64,000 nt of DNA, taken from NCBI RefSeq assembly GCF_019740335.1, contig NZ_JAHXZS010000002.1:310001-374000 (forward strand). The letters are read 5' to 3'. The notes under the pieces were generated by a model. The model ran no database searches. It was given only the letters and a program-made list of their open reading frames with translations, and was not told where the DNA came from. Origin of the DNA: Alteraquisediminimonas sediminicola. GTDB lineage: Bacteria > Pseudomonadota > Alphaproteobacteria > Sphingomonadales > Sphingomonadaceae. A program made the position numbers and the translations under genes. Shown here piece by piece: positions 48,244 to 58,177 of this stretch (within the stretch, counting starts at the first letter, position 1; every line of letters starts with the position of its first letter).

Positions 48244-49635
48244 TCACCCCCGCGCATCAATCTCCCGCAGCAGTTGCACCGCCAGCTCCGACAAGCGGTC
48301 ATCGCGCGCGCCCATCACGATGATCCGGTCGCCCGGCCTTGCCTCCGCCACCAACGCCGCGCCCGCCGCCTCGCGGTCCGCGATATGCAGCGCCGATTTA
48401 CCCAACCCCGCAATCATCTGCGCCAGCCAATCGCTGCCCCGGCTCTTGTCCACCGTGCCGCCGAAATAGACGGGGTCGGGAATAACCAACCGATCCTCAT
48501 CCGTCAGCAATCGCGCAAAGGTCGCGGCCAGTTCCTCGCCCATCTGCTTTAATGGGCCATAGCCATGCGGCTGGAACAGGATCAACAACCGCCCCGGAAA
48601 CGCGTGCAGCGTGTTGAGCGTCGCCGTCACCTTATCGGGATTATGGCCAAAATCGTCGATGACGGTCACATCCTGCGCCGTCCCAACCAATTCCAGCCGC
48701 CGCTTCAACCCGGCAAAATCACCCAAAGCCGCCGCCGCCCGATCAAGCGGCAGGCCCAACGCCACAATCGCCCCCAACGCCGCCAACGCATTGGCGACAT
48801 TATGCCGACCCGGCACCTTCAAATTGGTCGCGATGCCATTGACACGGAACGACACCCCATCGGGCCGCTCCACCACATCGGTCGCATTGAGGCTGGCCGT
48901 CGCATTCTCGATGCCGAAACTCACCACATGATCCTGCGACAGTTCGGCAGCCAATTGGGCGACCTCATCATGATCGGCGTTCACCACCGCCTTGTGCGCG
49001 CGGCCAAGGAAACCGGCGAACAGCGCGCGCAATTCCTCCATGCTCTTGTGATCAAGCGCGACATTGTTCAGCACCGCCACCGTCGGGCGATAGAGCGCAA
49101 TCGAGCCATCGCTCTCATCGACCTCCGCCACGAAATGATCGCCCTTGCCGACAAGCGCGCTGGCAAAAGGAATATCGGGCGTGACGAAATTCTTCATCAC
49201 CGCGCCATTCATCACCGTCGGGTCTTGGCCCAAGGCATGCAGCATCCAGCCGATCATCCCAGTAACGGTCGATTTCCCGCTCGTCCCGGCCACGCCGATG
49301 CTGATCTTCGATCCGTTGAACAGTTCCGCTAGCAAATTCGCCCGGCGCATCATCGGCGCGCCAAGGGCTTTCGCCGCCACCACATCCGGCACGCTGTCTT
49401 CAACGGCGGCAGAGGTCACCAATATCTGATCGGCACGCGTCAACCCGCTGCCATCCTGTGGAAACAGCGCGATGCCACGATCACGCAGGAACGCGAATTT
49501 GCCGCTGACCAGCCCTTGGTCCAGCGCCCGATCCGATCCCGCCACGGAAAATCCACGGCCCTGCATGATGCACGCAAGGGGCAGCATCCCGCTGCCGCCG
49601 ATTCCGCAGAAAAAATAGCCTTTGTCCTGATCCAT
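48244..49635 (-). CDS. mpl: Mpl-type murein tripeptide ligase (MurC family)
   Basis: A 463-residue Mur ligase: N-terminal [11 protein letters not shown], the ATP loop [14 protein letters not shown] near 120-133, [20 protein letters not shown], and a C-terminal domain with [17 protein letters not shown]. Two activities fit the sequence: MurC (adds L-Ala) or Mpl (adds recycled tripeptide). The divergent neighbour is ldcA, an LD-carboxypeptidase of the same recycling pathway, which favours Mpl. The gap to ldcA is 48 bp. Confidence 0.82.
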   Translation of the reverse strand: MDQDKGYFFCGIGGSGMLPLACIMQGRGFSVAGSDRALDQGLVSGKFAFLRDRGIALFPQDGSGLTRADQILVTSAAVEDSVPDVVAAKALGAPMMRRANLLAELFNGSKISIGVAGTSGKSTVTGMIGWMLHALGQDPTVMNGAVMKNFVTPDIPFASALVGKGDHFVAEVDESDGSIALYRPTVAVLNNVALDHKSMEELRALFAGFLGRAHKAVVNADHDEVAQLAAELSQDHVVSFGIENATASLNATDVVERPDGVSFRVNGIATNLKVPGRHNVANALAALGAIVALGLPLDRAAAALGDFAGLKRRLELVGTAQDVTVIDDFGHNPDKVTATLNTLHAFPGRLLILFQPHGYGPLKQMGEELAATFARLLTDEDRLVIPDPVYFGGTVDKSRGSDWLAQMIAGLGKSALHIADREAAGAALVAEARPGDRIIVMGARDDRLSELAVQLLREIDARG

Positions 49636-49683
49636 AGGCTGGCTATTGACGTTTTTCCCGTGAACAGCAAGTCGCAGCCCATC

Positions 49684-50544
49684 ATGACCACAAAATCAGA
49701 CGCACCCACCGCCACCCGGCGCATCGGCATCATCGCCCCTGGCCGTCGGCTGGAAGAGGAATGGGCCGTAAAGGCGACCAGCCTCGCCCGCCAGACATTC
49801 GGCGCATCCGCCCCGGAATTATTGTTCCATCCGCAATGTCTGGAAGATTACGGCCATTTTGCCGGGCCGGATGAGGTGCGCTTGGAAGCCTTGGTCGAAA
49901 TGGCGAACGATCCGGCCATCGACGCGATCTGGATCGCACGCGGCGGCTATGGGGCGTGCCGCATCGCCGAACAAGCCATCGACCGCTTCGGCCTCGCCGC
50001 GCGCAAGAAAACATGGCTCGGCTATAGCGACGCCGGTTTCCTGCTGGGCGGCCTTTATGCCCGTGGTTTTCGCCATGTCGCCCATGGCCCGATGGTCGCC
50101 GACATCACCCGCATCGGCGGCGACAAGGCGCTCCGCTGCGCGCTCAACTGGCTCAACTCCGGCGATCCGAGCGCGACCGATCCGGCAATGCAGTCCGGCA
50201 CGGCCTATCTCGCGTTCAACCTCGCGATATTGAGCGAAATGCTCGGCACCCCGCTCGAACCCGATTTCACCGGCCATGTGCTGATGATCGAGGAAGTCTC
50301 CGAACATCTCTACGCCATCGACCGCGCCTTGTTCCACATCACCTCCAGCCCGAATGTGCGGCGCGCAAGCGGCATCATGCTGGGCCGGGTCAGCGACATT
50401 CCGGAAAACGACATTCCCTTTGGTGAAGAGGCGGAGGACATGGTCAAATATTGGTGCGCCCGCGCAGGCATCCCCTATCTGGGCCGCGCCGACATCGGCC
50501 ATGATCCGGACAACCGCATCGTGCCATTCGGCCTGAAACTCTAA
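49684..50544 (+). CDS. ldcA: LD-carboxypeptidase (peptidase S66)
   Basis: Cuts the terminal D-Ala from murein tetrapeptides in recycling. The 286 residues from ATG 49684 show the S66 features: RIGIIAPGR near the start, [12 protein letters not shown] (RGG.G), the nucleophile in LGYSDAG, and the catalytic Glu/His in the C-terminal part ([24 protein letters not shown]). A longer upstream frame overlaps mpl on the other strand and lacks family features. It is divergent from mpl. Confidence 0.88.
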   Translation: MTTKSDAPTATRRIGIIAPGRRLEEEWAVKATSLARQTFGASAPELLFHPQCLEDYGHFAGPDEVRLEALVEMANDPAIDAIWIARGGYGACRIAEQAIDRFGLAARKKTWLGYSDAGFLLGGLYARGFRHVAHGPMVADITRIGGDKALRCALNWLNSGDPSATDPAMQSGTAYLAFNLAILSEMLGTPLEPDFTGHVLMIEEVSEHLYAIDRALFHITSSPNVRRASGIMLGRVSDIPENDIPFGEEAEDMVKYWCARAGIPYLGRADIGHDPDNRIVPFGLKL

Positions 50545-50559
50545 CGGCCCGCACTGTCC

Positions 50560-51273
50560 GTGACCCCGCCTGATACGCTCAACCCCGATTGGCGCACTGC
50601 ATTGGCCCCGGCCTTTGCAACCCCGCAGATGCAGGCGTTGAGCGACTTCCTCAAGTCGGTACAGACACAGGGCAAGCGCATCTTCCCGCCGGAATCCGAC
50701 TGGTTCCGCGCGCTCAATCTCACCCCGCTCGACAGGGTCCGGGTCGTGATCTTGGGCCAAGACCCCTATCATGGCGAGGGCCAGGCCCATGGCCTGAGCT
50801 TCAGCGTGCCGATGGGCACCCGCCTCCCACCATCGCTGAAGAATATCTACAAGGAATTGGCAACCGACCTCGGCATCCGACCCGCCTCCCATGGCCTGCT
50901 CGAACATTGGGCGCAGCAGGGCGTGTTATTGCTGAACGCGGTGCTCACTGTCGAAATGGGCATGGCCGCATCCCATCAGGGCAAGGGCTGGGAACAATTC
51001 ACTGACGCGATCATCCGCGCGGTCAACGACCTTGATCACCCGGTCGTGTTCATCCTCTGGGGCAATTACGCCCAGAAAAAAGCGGCATTTGTGCATAGCA
51101 TCGACAAAGGCGGCCCTCACCTCGTCCTCAAATCCGCCCATCCATCGCCCTTATCGGCGCACAATGGCTTTTTCGGCAGCCGCCCCTTCTCAAAAACCAA
51201 CGCCTTTCTGGAAGCGCACGGCATGGCACCGATTGACTGGAAATTGCCGGAAGAATGCGGCCCGCTGATTTAG
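50560..51273 (+). CDS. ung: Uracil-DNA glycosylase
   Basis: Removes uracil from DNA. The 237 residues include GQDPYHGEGQAHGLSFSV with catalytic D68, the Phe-stack region, and HPSPLSAHNGFFGSRPFS with the His that stabilises the flipped base. It follows ldcA by 15 bp. It ends immediately before the damaged S24 gene. Confidence 0.97.
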   Translation: MTPPDTLNPDWRTALAPAFATPQMQALSDFLKSVQTQGKRIFPPESDWFRALNLTPLDRVRVVILGQDPYHGEGQAHGLSFSVPMGTRLPPSLKNIYKELATDLGIRPASHGLLEHWAQQGVLLLNAVLTVEMGMAASHQGKGWEQFTDAIIRAVNDLDHPVVFILWGNYAQKKAAFVHSIDKGGPHLVLKSAHPSPLSAHNGFFGSRPFSKTNAFLEAHGMAPIDWKLPEECGPLI

Positions 51274-51403
51274 AATCGGCCTATATCCAACAACGGCAGC
51301 ATGCATCGATGATTCAAGCGACTTTATCCAACAATTTATCAAACGCGCCGCGCCGCGTAAGCTGGACAAGGTCGACCGCCGACTCCTCGCGGAATATTTC
51401 GGC

Positions 51404-51916
51404 GTGCCGGAAAGCTGGCTGGCGCAGGGCGATGCACAGCCCCCCGCCCCTTCAAAGGAAAATTCCTATACTCCAGCCTCCTCAAAGCCCGCCAACGACC
51501 TGATCCTCGTCCCCCGCTATGACGTTCGTGCGTCCGCCGGCCCCGGCGCGGTACACACAGGGGAGGCCGCGCAAGGTCATATGGCCTTTCGCCCGACATG
51601 GCTGCGCCAGCTCACTGGGTCGCGCGCGGGGCAATTGTCGATGATCCGGGTCGAGGGCGCTTCCATGGTGCCGACCTTGATCGACGGCGACGACATGCTG
51701 GTTGATCGCGGCGATGCGGCAGATCGGGCGCGCGATGGCGTCTATGCCCTGCGCAGCGATGATGTGCTGGTGGTCAAACGCCTCGCCCTCAACCCCGCAA
51801 ATGGCCGCTTCACGATCCGCAGCGACAATTCCGCCTATCCGGTCTGGCCCGATTGCGCCGCCGCCGATATCCATATCGTTGGCCGGGTGATCTGGTCCGG
51901 TCGTCGCATTTCCTGA
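51404..51916 (+). CDS. LexA/S24-like protein with truncated N-terminus
   Basis: The C-terminal S24 peptidase domain is intact: ASAGPGA (possible cleavage region), nucleophile Ser in [19 protein letters not shown] and catalytic Lys in [10 protein letters not shown]. Upstream, the frame stays open from 51269 and reads a HTH-like remnant ([31 protein letters not shown]), but from the TGA at 51266-51268 to 51403 there is no ATG, GTG or TTG in frame. The first possible start is GTG 51404, after the helix remnant. So a normal start for the DNA-binding domain is missing, and the gene may be a decaying repressor, or use a rare start. Confidence 0.6.
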   Translation: MPESWLAQGDAQPPAPSKENSYTPASSKPANDLILVPRYDVRASAGPGAVHTGEAAQGHMAFRPTWLRQLTGSRAGQLSMIRVEGASMVPTLIDGDDMLVDRGDAADRARDGVYALRSDDVLVVKRLALNPANGRFTIRSDNSAYPVWPDCAAADIHIVGRVIWSGRRIS

Positions 51917-51980
51917 AGCACCGGGTCAAAATCCCGCGCACAACATTGCGCAAATCGCCAATCACGCTATAGGAAACGCC

Positions 51981-52568
51981 ATGCGCACCGCCACTATCAC
52001 TCGCGAAACCTCCGAGACCAGCATCCGGGTCGAACTCAACCTCGACGGCACCGGCGTGTATGAAGTCTCGACCGGCATCGGCTTTCTCGATCACATGCTG
52101 GAACAATTGTCCCGCCATTCGCTGATCGACCTCAAGGTCGCGTGCGATGGTGATCTCCACATCGATCAACATCACACGACCGAAGACACCGGCATCGCCA
52201 TTGGCGAGGCATTGAGCAAAGCCTTGGGTGATCGCAAGGGCATCACCCGTTATGGCCATAGCTATGCCCCGATGGACGAAACGCTGACCCGCGTCGCGCT
52301 CGACATTTCCGGGCGGCCTTATCTGGTGTGGAAGGTCGATCTGACCATGCCGCAATTGGGCGCATGGGATACCGAACTGATCGAACATTGGTTCCACAGC
52401 TTTGCCGGTGCCGCCGGCATCACGCTGCATGTCGAAAATCTCTATGGCAGCAACAATCACCATGTGGTCGAAAGCTGTTACAAGGCGCTCGCCCGTGCAC
52501 TGCGCGTCGCGGTCGAAATCGATCCGCGCAAAGCCGATAGCATCCCCTCGACCAAGGGAATGCTCTGA
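51981..52568 (+). CDS. hisB: Imidazoleglycerol-phosphate dehydratase
   Basis: Histidine biosynthesis step six; 195 residues, a monofunctional HisB. The manganese-binding repeats are present: [36 protein letters not shown], and [15 protein letters not shown] with [23 protein letters not shown]. First gene of hisB-hisH-hisA, two bases before hisH. Confidence 0.97.
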   Translation: MRTATITRETSETSIRVELNLDGTGVYEVSTGIGFLDHMLEQLSRHSLIDLKVACDGDLHIDQHHTTEDTGIAIGEALSKALGDRKGITRYGHSYAPMDETLTRVALDISGRPYLVWKVDLTMPQLGAWDTELIEHWFHSFAGAAGITLHVENLYGSNNHHVVESCYKALARALRVAVEIDPRKADSIPSTKGML

Positions 52569-52570
52569 CC

Positions 52571-53191
52571 GTGCATGATAAGGTGGCGCTCGTCGATTAT
52601 GGGGCGGGCAATCTGAAATCGGTCGAAAACGCGCTGTTCGCGGCGGGTGCGACCCAGGTGCTCGTCACCTCGGATCCCGAAACGGTAGTCAGCGCCGACC
52701 GCATTCTCCTGCCCGGCGTTGGCGCGTTCGGCGCGTGCATGAACGCGCTGTCCGGCATCGACGGCATGGTCGAGGCGCTCGAACAGGCGGTGTTGAAAAA
52801 CGCCCGCCCGTTCCTCGGCATTTGCGTCGGCATGCAGTTGATGGCCGATCATGGCGAAGAGCTCGGCAGCCACAAGGGGCTGGGCTGGATCGACGGCGTG
52901 GTCAAGCTGATCGAGCCGACCGATCCCTCGGTAAAAGTCCCGCATATGGGCTGGAACGATGTCGTCCCGACCACCCCGCACCCGCTGATCGTGGCGGGCG
53001 AGGCCTATTTCCTCCACAGCTTTGCCGTGACGGGTGTGCCGGACCAACATGTGCTGGCCACGACCGATCACGGCGGATCGATTATCGCGGCTATCGGGCG
53101 CGACAATATGATCGGCGCGCAATTCCATCCCGAAAAGAGCCAGGCCTATGGCCTCGCCTTTCTCAAGCGTTTTCTGGAGTGGCAACCATGA
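52571..53191 (+). CDS. hisH: Imidazole glycerol phosphate synthase, glutaminase subunit
   Basis: Class I glutamine amidotransferase feeding ammonia to HisF; 206 residues from a GTG start. The triad Cys lies in GICVGMQLM, with His and Glu in IGAQFHPEKSQ. It overlaps hisA by four bases (ATGA). Its partner HisF is encoded 9.3 kb further on at 62514, outside this cluster. Confidence 0.96.
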   Translation: MHDKVALVDYGAGNLKSVENALFAAGATQVLVTSDPETVVSADRILLPGVGAFGACMNALSGIDGMVEALEQAVLKNARPFLGICVGMQLMADHGEELGSHKGLGWIDGVVKLIEPTDPSVKVPHMGWNDVVPTTPHPLIVAGEAYFLHSFAVTGVPDQHVLATTDHGGSIIAAIGRDNMIGAQFHPEKSQAYGLAFLKRFLEWQP

Positions 53192-53922
53192 GCCTCATCA
53201 TCTTCCCCGCCATTGATTTGAAGGGCGGCCAAGTCGTGCGCCTTGCCGAGGGCGATATGGACCGCGCCACCATCTATGGCAACGACCCCGCCGCACAGGC
53301 GATGCTGTTTGCACAGGCTGGCGCACAGCACCTCCATTGCGTCGATCTCGATGGCGCATTTGCGGGCCGCGCGGTCAATGCCGAGGCGGTGGAAAGCATC
53401 GTCAAAACCTTCCCCGGCCATGTTCAATTGGGCGGCGGCATCCGTGATCGCGCCGCGATTGAACGCTGGTTCGACCTTGGCGTATCGCGTGTAGTGATCG
53501 GCACGGCGGCGTTGGAAAACCCCGATCTGGTGCGCGAGGCCGCCCGCGACTTCCCCGGCGGCATCGTCGTCGCCGTCGATGCGCGCGATGGCATGGTCGC
53601 AACCAAGGGCTGGGCAGATGTATCGACCGTGTCGATCATCGACATGGCCCATCGTTTTGAGGATGCAGGCGTCGCCGCGTTGCTGTTCACCGATGTGGGC
53701 CGCGATGGCCTGCTTAAGGGCTGCAACGTCGAAGCCACGGTCGATCTGGCGCGTTCGACCGACATTCCGGTCATCGCCTCTGGCGGCGTCGCAGGGGTGA
53801 GCGACATTCACATGCTCGCGATCCACGCCAAGGACGGCATCGAAGGCGTCATCACCGGCCGCGCGCTCTATGATGGACGGCTTGATCTGGCCACCGCCTT
53901 GGAAATCGCCGCCAAGGGGTGA
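53188..53922 (+). CDS. hisA: ProFAR isomerase
   Basis: 1-(5-phosphoribosyl)-5-[(5-phosphoribosylamino)methylideneamino]imidazole-4-carboxamide isomerase, 244 residues, a (beta/alpha)8 barrel. Active-site Asp residues lie in PAIDLKGG and in the second half (FTDVGRDGLL), with phosphate loops LGGGIRD and ASGGV. It ends the hisBHA group; next on the plus strand is not hisF but a repeat and the convergent dcd. Confidence 0.97.
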   Translation: MSLIIFPAIDLKGGQVVRLAEGDMDRATIYGNDPAAQAMLFAQAGAQHLHCVDLDGAFAGRAVNAEAVESIVKTFPGHVQLGGGIRDRAAIERWFDLGVSRVVIGTAALENPDLVREAARDFPGGIVVAVDARDGMVATKGWADVSTVSIIDMAHRFEDAGVAALLFTDVGRDGLLKGCNVEATVDLARSTDIPVIASGGVAGVSDIHMLAIHAKDGIEGVITGRALYDGRLDLATALEIAAKG

Positions 53923-53976
53923 AGCCCTGCCGTTGATGGCAGTTGTAACGCGCAGTCCTTAGAGATGGCCACCAAC

Positions 53977-54030
53977 GGCGCGAAAGCCTAAGGCAGCGGA
54001 TGCTGTCGCCGGCGACTGCGGCTCAACAAA
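53977..54030 (-). repeat. Dispersed intergenic repeat, copy 2
   Basis: The first 47 bp match copy 1 (26567-26613) at 44 positions. It again lies in a convergent gap, between hisA and dcd, and folds on the minus strand much as copy 1. Confidence 0.75.
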
Positions 54031-54034
54031 CACT

Positions 54035-54589
54035 TTACAACCGCGGCAACGTCACCCCTTGCTGGCCCATATATTTGCCCGCGCGGTCGGCATAGCTGAC
54101 CTCGCACGGCTCATTGCCCTGCAAGAACAGGAACTGGCACGCGCCCTCATTGGCGTAGATTTTGGCGGGTAGCGGCGTCGTGTTGGAAAATTCCAGCGTG
54201 ACATGCCCTTCCCAACCCGGTTCCAACGGCGTCACATTCACGATGATCCCGCAACGTGCATAGGTCGATTTGCCAAGGCAGATCACCAGCACATCGCGCG
54301 GGATACGGAAATATTCGACCGTGCGGGCGAGCGCAAAGCTGTTGGGCGGGATGATGCAGACATCGGTCTTGCGGTCGACAAAGCTGTTCGAATCGAAATT
54401 CTTCGGGTCCACCGTTGCCGAATCGACATTAGTGAAGATCTTGAATTCATCCGCTACCCGCGCATCATAGCCATAAGAGGACAGGCCATAGGAGATGGAA
54501 TCCCCGCGCCGCTGCGCCTCGACAAACGGTTCGATCATGCCGTTGTTGAGCGCCTGCTCCCTGATCCAACGGTCCGACTGGATCGCCAT
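54035..54589 (-). CDS. dcd: dCTP deaminase
   Basis: Makes dUTP for thymidylate synthesis; 184 residues from ATG 54589 ([14 protein letters not shown]). Family features: [17 protein letters not shown] near the start, [23 protein letters not shown], and the catalytic Glu in [20 protein letters not shown]. It is convergent with hisA, with the dispersed repeat between. Confidence 0.96.
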   Translation of the reverse strand: MAIQSDRWIREQALNNGMIEPFVEAQRRGDSISYGLSSYGYDARVADEFKIFTNVDSATVDPKNFDSNSFVDRKTDVCIIPPNSFALARTVEYFRIPRDVLVICLGKSTYARCGIIVNVTPLEPGWEGHVTLEFSNTTPLPAKIYANEGACQFLFLQGNEPCEVSYADRAGKYMGQQGVTLPRL

Positions 54590-54660
54590 TGCTGCGTCTT
54601 CCCCCTTCAATTTCGTCGAAGCGTCCTAACCTAGCCGCTCGCGATGGCAAACCCCCAATC

Positions 54661-55341
54661 TTAATGGGGATGCACCACATTCCACGCAACGCTGCCCTGC
54701 ATGCCATCGACCCGGCGGCGATCGCTCGCCCGCCAGATTGCCCAACCCCGCGCCCCATAATTGGGCTGGAAAAAGCCATTATCGAGCCACAGCTCGCGCT
54801 TGATCTCTGCCGACACGCCATAGACATCGTCAAAATTGGCGCTGATCCACAAAATCGCCGGCTTGCCCGATTGCTGTTCAACCGCCTTCACCAACAACCG
54901 GATTTCATCCAGCACCGCCGCCTTGCCGGGCCTTGCAGGGCAATCATCCATGAAATCGAGACGGATAGCCGGGGCCAGCGCCACCTTTTCACGCGGCACA
55001 GCGGCGACGAAATTATTCGCCTGCGCATCCGCCGATTGACACAATGAATAGGCATGCCACGCCCCGCGCCGCACCTTTGCCGTGCGGCTATTCGCCCAAT
55101 AGGTCGCAAAGCCCGCGTCCCGTCCGGTCACGCCATAGGTCGCCCGCAAATAGGCGAAATCCACGCCCGCCGATTGTGCCGTCGGCCATTGGACATCGCC
55201 CGCATCGCTGGTGATCGCCACGCCCTGCACCGGATATTTATCGCGCGACGGCGTCCAGCCCATCGCGTAAAACCACACGGCAAGGATAAATAACAGCCCC
55301 GCCATTGCCGCCAATAAGGCCCGTGCATCAATCCTACGCAT
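54661..55341 (-). CDS. GH25 lysozyme-like protein
   Basis: A 226-residue protein with an N-terminal membrane anchor or uncleaved signal (LLAAMAGLLFILAVWFY) and a glycoside hydrolase family 25 domain: GVAITSDAGDVQWPTAQSAGVDFAYLRATYG, a long AWHAYSLCQSADAQANNFVAAVP, and LRLDFMDDCPARPGKAAVL-type acidic residues near the active site. Muramidase activity on peptidoglycan is likely. GGGGGAG lies seven bases before the ATG. Confidence 0.82.
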   Translation of the reverse strand: MRRIDARALLAAMAGLLFILAVWFYAMGWTPSRDKYPVQGVAITSDAGDVQWPTAQSAGVDFAYLRATYGVTGRDAGFATYWANSRTAKVRRGAWHAYSLCQSADAQANNFVAAVPREKVALAPAIRLDFMDDCPARPGKAAVLDEIRLLVKAVEQQSGKPAILWISANFDDVYGVSAEIKRELWLDNGFFQPNYGARGWAIWRASDRRRVDGMQGSVAWNVVHPH

Positions 55342-55381
55342 ACACAACTCCCCCCAAATCTTCCGGCCCCAAGCCCCTCAA

Positions 55382-55864
55382 TCAACCGCGAATATGCAGC
55401 ACGCAAATCAGGGTAAACAGCCGCCGCGCCGTGTCGAAATCGACTTCGATCTTCTCTTCCAGCCGATCAATCAACAATTGCGCTGCCTCATTGTGAATTC
55501 CCCGCCGCGCCATATCGATGGTTTCGATCTGCTGGGCGGTGGCTTGGCGGATCGCCTGAAAATAGCTGTCGCAAATGGCGAAATAATCGCGGATCGGCCG
55601 CCGAAACCGGGTCAGCGACAAAACCAGCGTCTCCAGCAACTCCCCATTTTCCGCCGAAATATCCAGCGCGAGCCTGCCCTCGATCACCCGCAGCATCAAC
55701 CGGAACGGTCCGGCATAATCTTGCGGATAATCGCGCAACGGCTTGAAGAAATTGCCTTCCAGCAAATCGAAAATAGCGATACGCCGCTCTTGCTCGACAT
55801 CGGCATTGCGCCAGATAATCGTCTGGTCATCCAGTTGAACATCGATGATGCGGGGGTCGGCCAT
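55382..55864 (-). CDS. UPF0262 family protein
   Basis: A 160-residue protein, widespread in alphaproteobacteria, with no known function. ATG 55864 begins MADPRIIDVQLDDQTI; the frame is helical, with KPLRDYPQDYAGPFRLMLRVIEGRLALDI and a C-terminal MARRGIHNEAAQLLIDRLEEKIEVDFDTARRLFTLICVLHIR. It lies 40 bp upstream of the GH25 gene on the same strand. Confidence 0.85.
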   Translation of the reverse strand: MADPRIIDVQLDDQTIIWRNADVEQERRIAIFDLLEGNFFKPLRDYPQDYAGPFRLMLRVIEGRLALDISAENGELLETLVLSLTRFRRPIRDYFAICDSYFQAIRQATAQQIETIDMARRGIHNEAAQLLIDRLEEKIEVDFDTARRLFTLICVLHIRG

Positions 55865-55965
55865 AAGGATCAGCCATAGGGGCAAACAGGGTGGCAGATC
55901 AATCTACCCCGATTCAATCTGACACGATCTTCTGTTTCAATCTCTTCTGGCATTCCAACACTCTT

Positions 55966-55982
55966 ATTGATAATGACTCGCA
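55966..55982 (+). promoter_or_regulatory. Fur-box-like sequence before feoA
   Basis: The sequence reads TTGATAATGACTCGCA, giving a full TGATAAT half-site and four of seven matches in the other half of the 7-1-7 pattern. It ends four bases before the feoA ATG, so a bound repressor would block initiation. No ribosome-binding site is visible, so the message may be leaderless. Confidence 0.5.
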
Positions 55983-55985
55983 CCA

Positions 55986-56255
55986 ATGACCCAAATCACG
56001 CCCCCCATCGCACTTGATCAATTCCAGATGAGCCAACCCGCCCGCATCGTTGCGGTCGATTGGCAATTGCTCAGCATTGAACAGGCGCGACGCTTGCGCG
56101 AAATGGGCTTTGACGAAGGCGTTACCGTCGAATTGCTGCATCAAGGCCCCTATGGAGGCGATCCTTTGGCGTGTCAGGTGGGCCGCATGACCGTGGCCAT
56201 CCGGCGCGAACTCGCCCATTTCATCAAGGTCGTAGCGGAAGAGGTGACAGCATGA
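55986..56255 (+). CDS. feoA: Ferrous iron transport accessory protein FeoA
   Basis: Small SH3-like cytoplasmic protein, 89 residues, that aids FeoB. ARRLREMGFDEGVTVELLHQGPYGGDPLACQVG carries the family pattern. It overlaps feoB by four bases. The upstream region holds a Fur-box-like site and no clear ribosome-binding site. Confidence 0.92.
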   Translation: MTQITPPIALDQFQMSQPARIVAVDWQLLSIEQARRLREMGFDEGVTVELLHQGPYGGDPLACQVGRMTVAIRRELAHFIKVVAEEVTA

Positions 56256-58144
56256 CCCCGACACCCGCATCGGCCCCAGAATCCGCCCCCGTCATCGCCT
56301 TGGTCGGCAATCCCAATGCGGGCAAAACCGCGATGTTCAATGCCTTTACCGGCGCGCGGCAGAAGGTCGGCAATTATCCCGGCGTGACGGTCGAACGCCA
56401 TGCGGGCAAGATCATGATGGGCGATGGCCGCCCGGCGGAACTGATCGATTTGCCCGGCACCTATAGCCTGACCCCGCACAGCCCGGATGAAGCCGTCACC
56501 CGCGATGTGCTGCTGGGTCGCCAATTGGGCGAACAAAAGCCCGACATCATCCTTGCGGTGGTCGATGCGGGCAATCTCGATAATCACCTGCGCTTCATCC
56601 TTGAGCTGAAGTCTTTGGGCCTGCCGATGGTGCTCGCCCTCAACATGGTCGATCTTGCTCGACGCGATGGGCTAGAAATCGACATCGCCGCCCTGTCCGA
56701 ACAGCTTGGCATCAGGGTCGCCCCGACCATTGCGGTGCGCAGGCACGGCCTTGATCGCCTGCGCGATTTGCTAGCCGAGGTCGCCCCGGCGGCACATGTC
56801 GAAAATGCGGCAGATGAAGCCCGCAAGCTCCCCCCGCTCGACATTCGCGCGCTGCAAAAACAGGCCCGCGCCATCGCAGATGCCGTCACCACCGAAACGG
56901 ACAAGCGCCGCAGCATCACCCGCAGGATCGATAATGTCGCGCTGCATCCGGTGGTCGGCCCGATCATGCTCGCGGGCATATTGTTCCTGATGTTTCAGGC
57001 AGTCTTCGCCTGGGCGACAGGCCCGGTCGAGATGATCGAATCGCTGATCTCCGCATTGCACGATGCCATCCAGAACCTGTTGCCCGCTGGCTTCCTGCGC
57101 GATCTCATCCTTGAAGGGGTGATCGCGGGCGTCGGCTCGGTCGTCGTCTTCCTGCCGCAAATCCTGATCTTGTTCAGCTTCATCCTGTTGCTGGAAGCCA
57201 GCGGCTATATGGTGCGCGCCGCCTTTTTGATGGATCGGCTGATGGGCCGGGCGGGGCTTTCGGGCCGTGCCTTCATCCCGCTCTTGTCCTCCTTCGCCTG
57301 CGCCGTGCCGGGCATCATGGCGACCCGCACCATGGCCGAACCGCGCGACCGGCTGACGACCATCCTGATCGCGCCGTTGATGACCTGTTCGGCCCGCCTG
57401 CCGGTCTATGCAGTGATCATCGCGGCGTTCATCCCCGCAAGCTCGGTTGGCCCCGGCATCGGTCTTCAAGGCCTAGTGCTGTTCACCCTCTACATCGTCG
57501 GCATTCTTGCGGCCTTTATCGTGGCTTTGGTCCTGCGCCGGACAGTGACCAAGGGGCCGGACCAAGGCTTTCTGATGGAAATGCCGAAATATCAAATGCC
57601 GGTGCTGCGCGATTTCCTGCTCGGTCTGTGGCAGCGTGCAGAAGTCTTCCTGAAACGCGCCGGGACGATCATCCTGACCTCGACTGTCATCTTGTGGCTG
57701 TTACTGAGTTATCCCAAGCCCCCCGCCGATGCAGATCCGGCCATTCCGGCTGTGGATTACAGCATCGCCGCCAATGTCGCGAACGGGCTGGCGGTAGTGC
57801 TCAAACCGATCGGCTTTGATCGCGACATCGCCTTGGCGCTGATCCCCGCGATGGCCGCGCGCGAAGTGGCGGTATCGGCGCTGGCCACCGTCTATGCGAT
57901 TGAATCCGATGGCGGCGACGAACATTCGCTGGTCGAACGGCTGCGCGGCAAATGGCCGCTACCGACCGCGCTCGCGTTTCTCGCATGGTTCGTGTTCGCG
58001 CCACAGTGCATCTCGACCATCGCCGTGGTCCGGCGCGAAACAAACGGGTGGAAATGGCCCGGATTCTTGCTGGCATATCTGTTCGCGCTCGCTTATGTCG
58101 CTGCTGGTATCACTTATTGGTCGGCAACGGCATTTGGCCTGTAA
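56252..58144 (+). CDS. feoB: Ferrous iron transporter FeoB
   Basis: GTP-dependent Fe(II) importer, 630 residues from ATG 56252. The N-terminal G domain has GNPNAGKTAMFNAFTG (G1), DLPGTYSL (G3) and NMVD (G4); a helical spacer follows; two Gate domains appear in the membrane half with CAVPGIMATRT and LIPAMAAREVAVSAL. About eight or more membrane helices are visible. FeoC is not present. Coupled to feoA. Confidence 0.95.
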   Translation: MTPTPASAPESAPVIALVGNPNAGKTAMFNAFTGARQKVGNYPGVTVERHAGKIMMGDGRPAELIDLPGTYSLTPHSPDEAVTRDVLLGRQLGEQKPDIILAVVDAGNLDNHLRFILELKSLGLPMVLALNMVDLARRDGLEIDIAALSEQLGIRVAPTIAVRRHGLDRLRDLLAEVAPAAHVENAADEARKLPPLDIRALQKQARAIADAVTTETDKRRSITRRIDNVALHPVVGPIMLAGILFLMFQAVFAWATGPVEMIESLISALHDAIQNLLPAGFLRDLILEGVIAGVGSVVVFLPQILILFSFILLLEASGYMVRAAFLMDRLMGRAGLSGRAFIPLLSSFACAVPGIMATRTMAEPRDRLTTILIAPLMTCSARLPVYAVIIAAFIPASSVGPGIGLQGLVLFTLYIVGILAAFIVALVLRRTVTKGPDQGFLMEMPKYQMPVLRDFLLGLWQRAEVFLKRAGTIILTSTVILWLLLSYPKPPADADPAIPAVDYSIAANVANGLAVVLKPIGFDRDIALALIPAMAAREVAVSALATVYAIESDGGDEHSLVERLRGKWPLPTALAFLAWFVFAPQCISTIAVVRRETNGWKWPGFLLAYLFALAYVAAGITYWSATAFGL

Positions 58145-58177
58145 GACGGCATTTTCACATCTAAGGGGAGCGAATCG

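Noticed and set aside
51255-51503. 82-codon frame starting at the end of ung
   Set aside because: It runs in another frame across the S24 coding sequence and lacks family features; it shows no helix-turn-helix that could replace the missing start.
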